Below are positions 26,739 to 35,046 of a stretch of DNA of 64,000 nucleotides, piece by piece. Origin of the DNA: Streptomyces sp. SAT1 (GTDB lineage: Bacteria > Actinomycetota > Actinomycetes > Streptomycetales > Streptomycetaceae). The translations under genes and the position numbers were made by a program. The notes beneath the pieces are model-generated. The model saw nothing but the letters and a program-made list of their open reading frames with translations, made no database searches and was not told the DNA's origin. The stretch lies in the NCBI RefSeq assembly GCF_001654495.1, contig NZ_CP015849.1, positions 1,812,501 to 1,876,500 on the forward strand, given 5' to 3'. How positions within the stretch are numbered: the stretch's first letter is position 1; each line of letters starts with the position of its first letter.

Positions 26739-27527
26739 CTACTGCTCCCGCTGCTCCGCCTGCTCCGCTTGCTCCTGCTGTTCCTTGGCGGCCTGGGCGA
26801 GGGCGGCCTTCGCGGCCTTCTCCGCCTCCTTCTCGGCCTTCGCCGCCTCGGTGATCTGCCGCTTGGCGGCGGTCGCGTAGATGTCGACGTACTCCTGGCC
26901 GGAGAGCTTCATGATCTCGTACATGACCTCGTCGGTCACCGCGCGCAGGACGAAGCGGTCGCCCTCCATGCCCTGGTAGCGGCTGAAGTCGAGCGCCTTG
27001 CCGATCCGGATGCCCGGACGCATCAGCTTGGGGACCACCTTGCCGGGCGGCTGGATCTTCTCGGTGTCGATCATCGCGACCGGGATCACCGGCGCCCCCG
27101 TGGCCAGCGCCACCCGGGCCAGGCCGCCCGGCTTGCCGCGGTAGAGGCGGCCGTCGGGCGAGCGCGTGCCCTCGGGGTAGATGCCGAACAGCTCGCCGCG
27201 CTCCAGCACCTCTATGCCGCTCTTCACCGCCGCCTCGCCCGCGCCGCGCGCGCCGGAGCGGTCCACGGGGAGCTGGCCGACGCCCTTGAAGAACGCGGCG
27301 GTCAGCCGGCCCTTCACCCCGGGCGTCGTGAAGTACTCGGCCTTGGCGATGAACGTGACCTTGCGGTCGAGCACCGCGGGCAGGAAGAACGAGTCCGAGA
27401 ACGAGAGGTGGTTGCTGGCCAGGATGGCCGCGCCCTCGGCCGGAATGTTCTCCAGTCCCTCCACCCAGGGCCTGAAGGCGAGCTTCAGCGGCCCCCCGAT
27501 GGCGACCTTCATCGTGCCGTAGAACAA
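26739..27527 (-). CDS. 1-acyl-glycerol-3-phosphate acyltransferase (PlsC family)
   Basis: Phospholipid acyltransferase-like protein of 262 aa. The catalytic block is NHLSFSDSFFLP (HX4D), with the substrate-binding block YPEGTRSPDGRLYRGKPGG and VIPVAMIDT following. The C-terminal 45 residues are an Ala/Glu/Lys/Gln-rich predicted coiled coil ending in EQAEQAEQREQ. TTG 27527 is chosen because GGGAGG sits 8 nt upstream; ATG 27512 is an alternative. Related to Rv2182c by position. A membrane-surface role in phosphatidic acid or mannolipid acylation is likely. Confidence 0.88.
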   Translation of the reverse strand: MFYGTMKVAIGGPLKLAFRPWVEGLENIPAEGAAILASNHLSFSDSFFLPAVLDRKVTFIAKAEYFTTPGVKGRLTAAFFKGVGQLPVDRSGARGAGEAAVKSGIEVLERGELFGIYPEGTRSPDGRLYRGKPGGLARVALATGAPVIPVAMIDTEKIQPPGKVVPKLMRPGIRIGKALDFSRYQGMEGDRFVLRAVTDEVMYEIMKLSGQEYVDIYATAAKRQITEAAKAEKEAEKAAKAALAQAAKEQQEQAEQAEQREQ

Positions 27528-27673
27528 CCGACTGCCTCCCGTGTGTGTCGCTCAGACCATAACCCGGAGCGGCACGGAAGGCGCCTACGGCCCTGGTCGG
27601 TGTCAGTGCCGTCGCGTACGGTGAAGTACCTGCCATCGACGTGCCCAGCCCACTCCACGAACAGGAGACCGAC

Positions 27674-28453
27674 GTGCCGGTCCTCCCCGGAGCCGAGCCG
27701 TTCCGCCACGAGGGCGGCGAGGTCGGCGTCCTCCTCTGTCACGGCTTCACCGGTTCCCCCCAGTCGCTGCGCCCCTGGGCCGAGTACCTGGCCGGGCACG
27801 GCCTGACGGTCTCGCTCCCGCTGCTGCCGGGCCACGGCACCCACTGGCAGGACATGCAGGTCACCGGCTGGCAGGACTGGTACGCGGAGGTGGACCGCGA
27901 GCTGCGTGTGCTCGGCGAGCGGTGCGCACAGGTGTTCGTGGCCGGTCTCTCGATGGGCGGCGCCCTGGCGCTGCGGCTCGCGGCGAAGCACGGGGACGCG
28001 GTCTCCGGTGTCGTGGTGGTCAACCCGGCCAACAAGGTGCACGGCCTGTCCGCGTACGCGCTGCCGGTGGCCCGGCACCTGGTGCGGACGACCAAGGGGA
28101 TCGCCAGCGACATCGCCAAGGAGGACAGCGCCGAACTGGGGTACGACCGGGTGCCGCTGCACAGCGCGCACTCGCTGCGGACCTTCTTCCGGCTGGTCGA
28201 CGGCGAGCTGGCGCAGGTCACCCAGCCGCTGCTGCTCCTGCGCAGCCCGCGGGACCATGTGGTGCCGCCCGCCGACTCGGCCCGGATCCTCGGCCGGGTC
28301 TCCTCCGTGGACGTCACGGAGATCCTGCTGGAACAGAGCTACCACGTCGCGACGTTGGACCACGACGCGGACCGGATCTTCGAGGAGAGCCTCGCCTTCA
28401 TCGGCCGGATCGCACCCAGTGTCGGCAAGGAAGGGACGGCCGCAGGTGGCTGA
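27674..28453 (+). CDS. Alpha/beta-hydrolase (carboxylesterase/monoacylglycerol lipase-like)
   Basis: Serine hydrolase of 259 aa. Oxyanion element LLCHGFTGSPQS, nucleophile elbow FVAGLSMGGALAL, acid in LLLRSPRDHVVPP and catalytic His in LEQSYHVATLD give a complete triad, closest to bacterial carboxylesterases. GTG 27674 has AGGAG at ideal spacing, although the frame continues to GTG 27641. It overlaps the next gene by 8 nt, suggesting coupling. The neighbouring acyltransferase suggests lipid turnover. Confidence 0.88.
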   Translation: MPVLPGAEPFRHEGGEVGVLLCHGFTGSPQSLRPWAEYLAGHGLTVSLPLLPGHGTHWQDMQVTGWQDWYAEVDRELRVLGERCAQVFVAGLSMGGALALRLAAKHGDAVSGVVVVNPANKVHGLSAYALPVARHLVRTTKGIASDIAKEDSAELGYDRVPLHSAHSLRTFFRLVDGELAQVTQPLLLLRSPRDHVVPPADSARILGRVSSVDVTEILLEQSYHVATLDHDADRIFEESLAFIGRIAPSVGKEGTAAGG

Positions 28454-29318
28454 GCACGACTCCGACCGCGAAGGCCGGGAGAACCGTGAGCCGGTCGAGC
28501 CCGCACCGCCGCCGGCCGCTCCCGCCCAGCCGGTGGACCCGGCGGGCGCCGCGCAGCCCGTACGGCCGGTGGATCCCGTCAAGTCCGTGGATCCCGTACG
28601 GCCCGTGGACCCCGTCAAGCCCGCGGAACCGGTCAAGCCCGCGGAGCCGGTGGCGTCGGCGGATCTCTCGGAGGTCGCGGATGCGACGGGCGGCGCCGGA
28701 GGGACCGGTGGGCCGGGAGACACCGGCGGTACCGGCGGCGGGGCCGGTGGAACAGGAGGGCCCGGTTCCGGCAAGGAGGCGGCGGCGCTCGACGAGGACG
28801 CCGTCTGGGCGGCGATCGTCGCCGGGTACGGCGAGGAGCCGCCGGACCCGCCGGGCGTCAAGCCCTTCAAGCCCATCGAGGACCTGCTGCTGCCGGAGCC
28901 CCCGGACGAGGAGGGTGACGGCACCGACGGCGACGGCACCGACGGCGCGGGCGGCACCGGCGGCGAGAACCGCCCGGCCAAGCCGCTGGGCAGCTCCGTC
29001 TCCTTCGCGCCGGGCCTCGCCGGGCCGGGCCCGCGCGACTACGCGCCGCGCGAGCCGTCCGACGACGACGAGGGCCACTTCGTCCCGCCGGAGCCGCCGC
29101 CGCTGCCCGAGGCGGACGCCACCGCGAAGTTCGCGTGGCTGGGCGTGCTCGGCGGTCCCGTGCTGCTCCTGCTGGCCGTCCTGCTCGGCTGGGAGATGAC
29201 CTGGTGGCTGACCACCCTCGGCATCGGCGGCTTCGTCGGCGGCGTGGCGACACTGGTGGCCCGGATGAACCCGGGTGACGAGGACGACGACGACCCGGGC
29301 CGCGGAGCCGTGGTCTAG
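28446..29318 (+). CDS. Membrane protein with Pro/Val/Asp repeat-rich N-terminus
   Basis: 290-aa protein of unknown function. Residues 15-75 are a degenerate repeat of PVDPV and PVKPAEP units, followed by a Gly/Thr-rich stretch and an acidic segment with the conserved-looking core DEDAVWAAIVAGYGEEPPDPPG. Two adjacent transmembrane helices (WLGVLGGPVLLLLAVLLGW and a following Gly-rich helix) lie near the C-terminus, then an acidic tail. The GTG start overlaps the hydrolase stop. The low-complexity half is probably cytoplasmic and disordered. Confidence 0.78.
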   Translation: MAEHDSDREGRENREPVEPAPPPAAPAQPVDPAGAAQPVRPVDPVKSVDPVRPVDPVKPAEPVKPAEPVASADLSEVADATGGAGGTGGPGDTGGTGGGAGGTGGPGSGKEAAALDEDAVWAAIVAGYGEEPPDPPGVKPFKPIEDLLLPEPPDEEGDGTDGDGTDGAGGTGGENRPAKPLGSSVSFAPGLAGPGPRDYAPREPSDDDEGHFVPPEPPPLPEADATAKFAWLGVLGGPVLLLLAVLLGWEMTWWLTTLGIGGFVGGVATLVARMNPGDEDDDDPGRGAVV

Positions 29319-29329
29319 ACACGTCGGCG

Positions 29330-29367
29330 CGGGTCCGGGCCGGGGCGGTCCGCCCGGCCCGGACCCG
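29330..29367. terminator. Bidirectional terminator between convergent genes
   Basis: A perfect 15-bp GC stem with an 8-nt loop lies between the membrane-protein stop (29318) and the phosphatase-family stop (29374), followed by a short T-containing sequence on the plus strand. Confidence 0.8.
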
Positions 29368-29373
29368 GCTTTG

Positions 29374-30120
29374 TCAGGCGTCCGCCGGGATGCGGACGGC
29401 GGCCAGGACCGGGAGGTGGTCGGTGGCCGCCCTCAGGTCCTCCTCCGTCACCCCGGGCAGTTCCCGCGGCACCCCGCAGCCGAGGATCTCGACGCCCTCG
29501 GTCGCGAGCAGCGCGTCGACGCGCCGCCGCGGGGCGCGGGCCGGGAAGGTGTGCTCGCCGCCCCAGGGCGCCGTCGCCCAGCCGTCCTGGAGGGTGCCGG
29601 CCAGCCGCTGGAAGGCCGGTCCCTCGGGGCCCTCGTTGAGGTCGCCGCCGGCGATGGCGTGCCGCACGCCCATCCCGGCCAGCCGGCCCAGCAGCGCGCC
29701 GCTCTGCGCGTACCGCTCGTTCCTGTCGAGCGAGAGGTGGCAGGCGAGCACGCCGAGCCGGGCGCCGCCGAAGCGGACCACGGCCGTGGCGAAGCCCCGC
29801 CGGTGCAGGCCCGGGGTGAGGGGCAGCAGGACGTCCTCGGTGCGTTCCACGGTGGCCCGCAGGGAGCACAGGACGGCCGGACCGGCGGCCGTCCCGCCGC
29901 CGGTGAGGATCACCAGGTCCGAGGCCGAGGCCAGCCGCGCCAGCTTCTTGCGCCAGCGGAAGAAGCGCGGCGCCTCCTGGAGGAGGACGAGATCGGGCGC
30001 GCAGGCGCTGATCACCCGGGCGAGGGCGGCGGTGTCGTCCCGCATCGACCGGATGTTGAGGCTCAGGACGCGGACGACGGCGGAACCGTCGGCTTCAGTG
30101 CGGGAGTTGGGCAGCTGCAT
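29374..30120 (-). CDS. Endonuclease/exonuclease/phosphatase family protein
   Basis: 248-aa member of the EEP superfamily of Mg-dependent phosphohydrolases. Landmarks: VLSLNIRSM, the metal-binding Glu in LVLLQEAPRFFRWR, LGVLACHLSLD, AIAGGDLNEGPEGPA and the final ATDHLPVLAAV. There is no signal peptide, so it is probably cytoplasmic; the substrate (nucleic acid, phospholipid or sugar phosphate) cannot be assigned. ATG 30120 is preferred to ATG 30132 because TATGTT lies 7 nt upstream, implying a leaderless message. Confidence 0.82.
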   Translation of the reverse strand: MQLPNSRTEADGSAVVRVLSLNIRSMRDDTAALARVISACAPDLVLLQEAPRFFRWRKKLARLASASDLVILTGGGTAAGPAVLCSLRATVERTEDVLLPLTPGLHRRGFATAVVRFGGARLGVLACHLSLDRNERYAQSGALLGRLAGMGVRHAIAGGDLNEGPEGPAFQRLAGTLQDGWATAPWGGEHTFPARAPRRRVDALLATEGVEILGCGVPRELPGVTEEDLRAATDHLPVLAAVRIPADA

Positions 30121-30127
30121 GACGATC

Positions 30128-30133
30128 AACATA
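30128..30133 (-). promoter_or_regulatory. Leaderless -10 element of the EEP-family gene
   Basis: TATGTT on the minus strand lies 7 nt before ATG 30120, with no ribosome site between them. Confidence 0.45.
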
Positions 30134-30260
30134 CGCGGGGCCGGGGGCACTGCCGAACAGCGGTTCCCCGTGCGGTCCGGGTCCGGGGGCGCGCACGGTC
30201 CGCCGGGGCCTTCCGGCGTCCTCGGCCCGGCAGGAGGCGTGGTCCGGGTGCGCGGACGAC

Positions 30261-30297
30261 GGCGCCCACCGGCCCGGACGGAGGGGACGGTGGGCGC
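30261..30297 (-). terminator. Possible glkA terminator
   Basis: GCGCCCACC and GGTGGGCGC arms with an 18-nt loop lie 30 bp beyond the glkA stop codon. The large loop makes it weaker than the other hairpins here. Confidence 0.45.
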
Positions 30298-30326
30298 GTG
30301 CCGCCGCGACGGCGCGGCGGGGTGGT

Positions 30327-31280
30327 TCACATGACCGGGTCGGGCTCCCGGGCGAGGTCGGCCGCGCCCACCAGACCGGCCTTGTTGCCGAGTTGGGCGG
30401 CGATCACATCGGCGACCGGGCGCCAGTTCCCGCCGACCAGCCAGCGCTTGTACGACTTGCGGATCGGGTCCAGGACCAGGTCGCCCTCGTCGGACAGGCC
30501 GCCGCCGACGATGAAGGCGGAGGGGTCGAAGAGGGAGGCCAGGTCGGCCAGGCCGGCGCCGGCCCAGCGGGCCAGCTCGCGGTAGGAGTCGACGGCGACC
30601 GGGCAGCCCTGCCGGGCGGCCATGGAGATGTGCTTGCCCTCGATGCCGTCGGGCGTGCCGTCGCCGAGGGCGAGCAGCACCTCGGCGCGCTCGGGGGTGG
30701 CGTTGGCGCGCTGCTTGGCGTACCGGACGAGGGCGCGGCCGGAGGCGTACTGCTCCCAGCAGCCCTGTGAACCGCAGCCGCACAGCAGGCCGTCCGGGAC
30801 CATCCGGATGTGGCCGAACTCGGCGGCCACGCCGAAGTGGCCGCGGCGCAGCTTGTTGCCGATGATGATGCCGCCGCCGAGGCCGGTGCCGAGGGTGATG
30901 CAGATGACGTTGCGGTGGCCCTTGCCCGCGCCGAACCTGTACTCGCCCCAGGCCGCGGCGTTCGCGTCGTTCTCCACGACCACCGGGAGGCCGACGCGCG
31001 CCTCGACCTTCTCCTTCAGCGGCTCCTGGCGCCAGTCGATGTTGGGCGCGAAGTAGACCGTGGAGCGCTGCCGGTTGACGTATCCGGCGGCGCCGATGCC
31101 GACGCCGACGATCTCGTGCCCCGCGCGCGCACCCTCCACCGCCGAGGCGATGGCGTCCACGATGGCCTCGGGTGTGGTGGGGGTCGGCACCTTGAAGGTC
31201 GAGAGGATGTTGCCTTCCTCGTCGACCACGCCGGCCGCGATCTTCGTGCCGCCGATGTCGACGCCGATGGTGAGTCCCAT
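30327..31280 (-). CDS. glkA: ROK-family glucokinase
   Basis: Phosphorylates glucose with ATP, and in Streptomyces is also required for carbon catabolite repression. The 317-aa protein equals the length of S. coelicolor GlkA. The phosphate loop VDIGGTKIAAGVVD, catalytic VVENDANAAAWGEYRFG, GTGLGGGIIIG, and the ROK zinc motif CGCGSQGCWEQYASG are all intact. ATG 31280 has GAGGGA upstream. The DUF5304 gene lies just upstream on the same strand with a 55-bp gap, as in S. coelicolor. Confidence 0.97.
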   Translation of the reverse strand: MGLTIGVDIGGTKIAAGVVDEEGNILSTFKVPTPTTPEAIVDAIASAVEGARAGHEIVGVGIGAAGYVNRQRSTVYFAPNIDWRQEPLKEKVEARVGLPVVVENDANAAAWGEYRFGAGKGHRNVICITLGTGLGGGIIIGNKLRRGHFGVAAEFGHIRMVPDGLLCGCGSQGCWEQYASGRALVRYAKQRANATPERAEVLLALGDGTPDGIEGKHISMAARQGCPVAVDSYRELARWAGAGLADLASLFDPSAFIVGGGLSDEGDLVLDPIRKSYKRWLVGGNWRPVADVIAAQLGNKAGLVGAADLAREPDPVM

Positions 31281-31335
31281 GAATCCCTCAGTTCCGGTCG
31301 AGCCCCGCTACGGCCAACCGTACCCGAGCGGACCG

Positions 31336-32043
31336 TCAGTCCACGTCGATGCGTTCGCCGCCGCCGGTGCCCTCGCCGGGGTCGCGACGGTCGCCGAAGC
31401 CCTTCGGACCGGCCTGCGGGCCGCCCTGTGAGCCGTCCTCTCGACCGCCCCGTGAACCGTCCTCGCGGCCGTCCCGCCGGCCGCCTCCCGTCCGGTCGTC
31501 GCGGAGATCGTCCGCGCCGGACGCGCGGGAGGTCCAGCGGTGCTCCTGGGCCTCGACGGCGGAGCGGTAGGCGGCCAGCAGTTCGCCGCCGGCCGCCGCG
31601 AGGTGGTCGAAGACGCCGGGGTTGCGTTCCACCACCGGTTCGACGGCGGCCCTGGCCTGCCGCACCGCCTGGCGCACCAGCTGCTCGGCGGCGGGTCCGG
31701 CGAGGGCGCCGAGCAGCGGGGAGCGGAAGGAGGACAGCTTGTCGGCGACGGTGTCGACGAACTTGCGCAGTTCCTCGGCGGCCGAGCCGGGGGGCGGTCC
31801 GTACCGCGCGCGGCGCCGGGCCTGCTCGGCCTCCAGGTCCTCGGCGCAGGCGGTGGCCCAGGCGTCGGCGTCGGTGGCCCGGGGCGGCTCCGGGTCCTCG
31901 TCCCTGCCGGGCCGGGGGGCGTCCGCGCGGCCGGTGGGACCGGTGGGACCGGTGGGGCCGCCGGTGCTGGTGGGACCGGTGGTGCGCTCCTGAGCGGCGT
32001 CGTCCCGCGCGGCGTCGTCGGACGGTGGGCGCTCTTCGCTCAT
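31336..32043 (-). CDS. DUF5304 protein (SCO2127-like)
   Basis: 235-aa protein with a short folded core (about residues 55-170, from ATDADAWATACAEDLEAEQ to LAAYRSAVEAQEHRW), predicted helical, between a Pro/Thr/Gly-rich N-terminus with repeated PTGPTG and a Gly/Arg/Asp-rich C-terminal tail with RGGREDGS-type repeats. CAGGAG precedes ATG 32043. In S. coelicolor the gene at this position (SCO2127) has been linked to glucose uptake, glucokinase activity and catabolite repression; function here is inferred from position. Confidence 0.82.
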   Translation of the reverse strand: MSEERPPSDDAARDDAAQERTTGPTSTGGPTGPTGPTGRADAPRPGRDEDPEPPRATDADAWATACAEDLEAEQARRRARYGPPPGSAAEELRKFVDTVADKLSSFRSPLLGALAGPAAEQLVRQAVRQARAAVEPVVERNPGVFDHLAAAGGELLAAYRSAVEAQEHRWTSRASGADDLRDDRTGGGRRDGREDGSRGGREDGSQGGPQAGPKGFGDRRDPGEGTGGGERIDVD

Positions 32044-32100
32044 GGCGGGCTCCTGACTACGGTTCGTCCTTCCGACGTTACCCGAACGGGGCCCGGCCGT

Positions 32101-33282
32101 TCACCTGTCGCGGGGCCACAGCGCCGGGTCCGGCGCGAACCGGATGCGCAGTTCGTCCTCGCGCAGCGCGGCGCCGTCCACGGTGCACCGGCGCAGCGCC
32201 GAGGGCAGTGCCACGATGCGGCGGAAGCCCCCGGCGGTGAGCACCAGTTCGTCGCCGCGCCGGACGAGGTCGAGTTCGTCGCGGCGGGCGCCGGGCAGCG
32301 GGATGCGCCACACCAGGACGCCGTCGTCGGCGATCCGGTCCTCGACCGGCCACTCGACAGGGGCGGGCGCGGCGCCCGCGGCCGCGCCGGGCGCGGGGAC
32401 GGCGAGGGCGGTCAGGTCGTCGGCGCCGCGCGGGTCCCGGCCCAGGTGGGCGGCCGGGTGGACGGTGTACGTCTGCTGCCACTCCTCCAGGGCCTTGCGC
32501 TGCTGGGCGACCGGGCCGGCCAGCCAGGAGTCGGCCGGGGCGTCGGGCAGGACGCGGGAGGCGACCAGGGACTCCACGGGCAGGGCGCCCACGGCGAGGC
32601 CCAGGGCGGTGCGGCGGACGGCGTCGGTGCCGGCCGGACCGGGCTCGGAGACCAGGCGTACGGCGGTGCCCGGGTCGGTGACGACGGCCTCGGCGGCGGC
32701 CAGTTCCACGTCCCAGCGGGCCGCCGTCTCGTAGAACCGCTCGGCGGGCAGGGGGACGCCGGCGAGACGGCCGAGGACCGGGCGCAGGGCGCGGGCGGCC
32801 TGCCGCTCGGGCGGCAGCAGGCGGCGCAGATAGCGGCGCAGCTCGGCGGGGAGGGCGAGCAGGGCGAGGGCCTGCGGGGCGGCCAGCAGATCGACGACGA
32901 GCAGGTCGAAGCGGTCGGAGAGGGCCGCGTCGCGCAGCGCGCGCAGCAGGGCCAGCTCCTCGGCGCCGGGCAGCGGGGTGACCTCCTCGGCGTCCAGCCG
33001 GGCGGCGCCGAGCAGGTCGAGGACGCTCGCCGCGCGGTCCTGGAAGGCGGCGAGGTCGGCCCGGAAGTCGGCCGCGGCGTCGGGGCGCCAGGCGGTGAGG
33101 TCCGGGGCGGCGGGCGCGGGCCGCGCGCCGGTGGGCGCACCCAGGGCCGCGCCGAGGGTGTCGGTGCGGTCGGCGCTGAGGACGAGGGTACGGAGTCCCT
33201 CGCGGGCCGCGGCGAGCGCGGTGGCCGCGGCCACGGTGGTGCGGCCGGAACCGCCCGGTCCGGTGATCAGCAGGGTGCGCAT
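32101..33282 (-). CDS. ArsA-like ATPase
   Basis: 393-aa P-loop ATPase of the ArsA/Get3 family. The deviant Walker A is GPGGSGRTTVAAA at residues 8-20; LLVVDLLAAP is the switch/Walker B region. The C-terminal 70 residues (IPLPGARRDELDLVRRGDELVLTAGG) resemble the ArsA HSP20-like domain. Arsenite-binding cysteines are absent, so an arsenic role is unlikely; a role in protein targeting or envelope assembly is possible. Positional counterpart of Rv2184c, next to the SRPBCC gene. Confidence 0.83.
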   Translation of the reverse strand: MRTLLITGPGGSGRTTVAAATALAAAREGLRTLVLSADRTDTLGAALGAPTGARPAPAAPDLTAWRPDAAADFRADLAAFQDRAASVLDLLGAARLDAEEVTPLPGAEELALLRALRDAALSDRFDLLVVDLLAAPQALALLALPAELRRYLRRLLPPERQAARALRPVLGRLAGVPLPAERFYETAARWDVELAAAEAVVTDPGTAVRLVSEPGPAGTDAVRRTALGLAVGALPVESLVASRVLPDAPADSWLAGPVAQQRKALEEWQQTYTVHPAAHLGRDPRGADDLTALAVPAPGAAAGAAPAPVEWPVEDRIADDGVLVWRIPLPGARRDELDLVRRGDELVLTAGGFRRIVALPSALRRCTVDGAALREDELRIRFAPDPALWPRDR

Positions 33283-33349
33283 GAGGGTGAACGCTACCCG
33301 CGCCCGGGACGTACGGGATCCGGGGCCGCCCCGGGGCCGGGGTCGCGCG

Positions 33350-33817
33350 CTACTTCTCCAGGGACGGTCCCTCGGGCGCCGGGCCCGACTCCACCCGCTT
33401 CTTCAGTCCCGCCAGGGCGCGGTCGATGATGACCTTCTCGGCCTTGCGCTTGATCATGCCCAGCATGGGGATCTTGACGTCGACGGTGAGGCGGTAGGTC
33501 ACCTCGGTGGCGCCCGCGCCGGCCGGCCTGAGCAGGTAGGAGCCGTCCAGGGAGCGCAGCATCTGGGACTTGACCAGGGTCCAGGACACCTCGTCGGCGC
33601 CGGTCCAGGTGTAGGCGAGGGTCTGGTCGTCCTTGATGGCGCCCGCGTCCATGACGAGGCGGACCTGCTCGGCGCGGCCCTGCTCGTCGGTCCTGAGGAC
33701 CTCGGCCTCCTTGACCTCCCCGGTCCAGTCGGGGTAGCGGGCGAAGTCGGCGATCACCCCCATCACGTCGGCGGGGGCCGCCTCGATCGTGATGCTCGAG
33801 CTGGTGTGTTCCGCCAT
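33350..33817 (-). CDS. SRPBCC (polyketide cyclase/START-like) family protein
   Basis: 155-aa protein with the helix-grip fold: SITIEAAPADVMGVIADFARYPDW at the N-terminus, strands through TDEQGRAEQVRLVMDAG and LRPAGAGATEVTYRLTVDV, and a long C-terminal helix. The fold makes a hydrophobic cavity for a lipid or polycyclic ligand. ATG 33817 has GGAGGAG upstream; the frame is open 16 codons further. It is 68 bp upstream of the ArsA-like gene on the same strand, matching the Rv2185c-Rv2184c pair. Confidence 0.88.
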   Translation of the reverse strand: MAEHTSSSITIEAAPADVMGVIADFARYPDWTGEVKEAEVLRTDEQGRAEQVRLVMDAGAIKDDQTLAYTWTGADEVSWTLVKSQMLRSLDGSYLLRPAGAGATEVTYRLTVDVKIPMLGMIKRKAEKVIIDRALAGLKKRVESGPAPEGPSLEK

Positions 33818-33936
33818 CGCCGTGGCTCCTCCAGGTGCGGGCCCAAAGTCGGTCGTCGTGCGCACATGTGCGCAGCGTGAAGGCTACCGCGCAGGCGGAC
33901 GGCGGACTCCACTGCCACCTGCGGTCATGGCCGGGC

Positions 33937-34746
33937 TCACCACTGGAGGACCCAGGGGGTGCCGGTGCGCGCGAAGTGCCCCACGTTCACGCACTCGGTG
34001 GCGCCGACGCGCATGCGCCGGGCCAGCGGCTGGTGGACGTGGCCGAAGAGGGCGTAGCGGGGGCGGGTGCGGCGGATGGCGTCGAGCAGGGCGCGGCTGC
34101 CGCGTTCGAAGCGGCGGGCGACGGTGTCGTAGACGAGTTCGGGCACCTCGGGCGGGATGTGGGTGCACAGCACGTCGACCTCGCCGACCGCCTCGATCTT
34201 GGCGGCGTACTCCTCGTCGCCGATCTCGTACGGCGTCCGCATGGGGGTGCGCAGGCCGCCGCCGACGAAGCCGAAGACGCGGCCGCCGATCTCGACGCGT
34301 TCGCCGTCCAGGACGGTGGTGCCCTCGTGGGCGAATTCCGGCCACAGGGGCGGCATGTCGACATTGCCGTAGGTGGCGTACGTCGGGGTGGGGAAGGCCG
34401 CGAAGAGCTCGGCGTACTGGCGGCGCACGGCCGCCTCGATCACCTGGGCGCGGTCGCCGTCCAGCTCGCCCCACAGCCGGGCGCCGAGTTCGCGGGCCTC
34501 GGCGAAGCGGCGGGCGGTGCGCAGCTCGACGATGCGGTCCGCGTTCTCCACGCCGAACAGGTCGGGGAAGATCCCGCGCGAGTGGTCGGCGTAGTCGAGG
34601 AAGAGGACGAGGTCGCCCAGGCAGATCAGGGCGTCGGCACCCTCGCCGGCGCGGGCCAGGTCACGGGCGTTGCCGTGCACGTCGCTGACCACATGGACAC
34701 GGGTGCCGCCGGGGCGTGTGGGACCGGGTGCCGAGAGGGGAACCAT
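33937..34746 (-). CDS. Metallophosphoesterase
   Basis: Calcineurin-like phosphoesterase of 269 aa. Metal-binding motifs appear in order: VSDVHGNARD near residue 20, ALICLGDLVLF, YGNVDMP (the GNHD-type position), LCTHIPPE and FGHVHQPL. The substrate is not evident. ATG 34746 lacks a ribosome site, but TACCCT lies 8 nt upstream. It is divergent from fadD across 300 bp. Confidence 0.87.
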   Translation of the reverse strand: MVPLSAPGPTRPGGTRVHVVSDVHGNARDLARAGEGADALICLGDLVLFLDYADHSRGIFPDLFGVENADRIVELRTARRFAEARELGARLWGELDGDRAQVIEAAVRRQYAELFAAFPTPTYATYGNVDMPPLWPEFAHEGTTVLDGERVEIGGRVFGFVGGGLRTPMRTPYEIGDEEYAAKIEAVGEVDVLCTHIPPEVPELVYDTVARRFERGSRALLDAIRRTRPRYALFGHVHQPLARRMRVGATECVNVGHFARTGTPWVLQW

Positions 34747-35046
34747 GAGCAAGAAGGGTAGGCCGTGCCGGGGGTGGCCGGACCTGCGGTTACTGGCCAG
34801 TCGTTCAACGGGTCGACTACTGTGCGCAAGGAGACACCCATCGTGTGACGCAGCGAACATCTCACCGGGACCCCCTGTCGAAAAAGCCATACCGGCGGGT
34901 AACGTCCGGGCAGTCCAGTCGTGCTCCGGATTTCGGCCACCGGGCCCCCGAGGTTCCCGGCGAGGTCCCGGGCACGACCGAGCCTTGGACCGCACCGTCG
35001 CATCACACAACGTCGTGGCGCCGGCGCCCTATGAGGAGCAGCAGTC
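34747..35046. other. Divergent promoter region between phosphoesterase and fadD
   Basis: This 300-bp spacer contains the phosphoesterase -10-like TACCCT (34755-34760), a 10-bp palindrome ACTGGCCAGT at 34792-34801 and a TACTGT hexamer near 34817 that could start the fadD message. I see no small gene with a convincing start. Confidence 0.4.
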
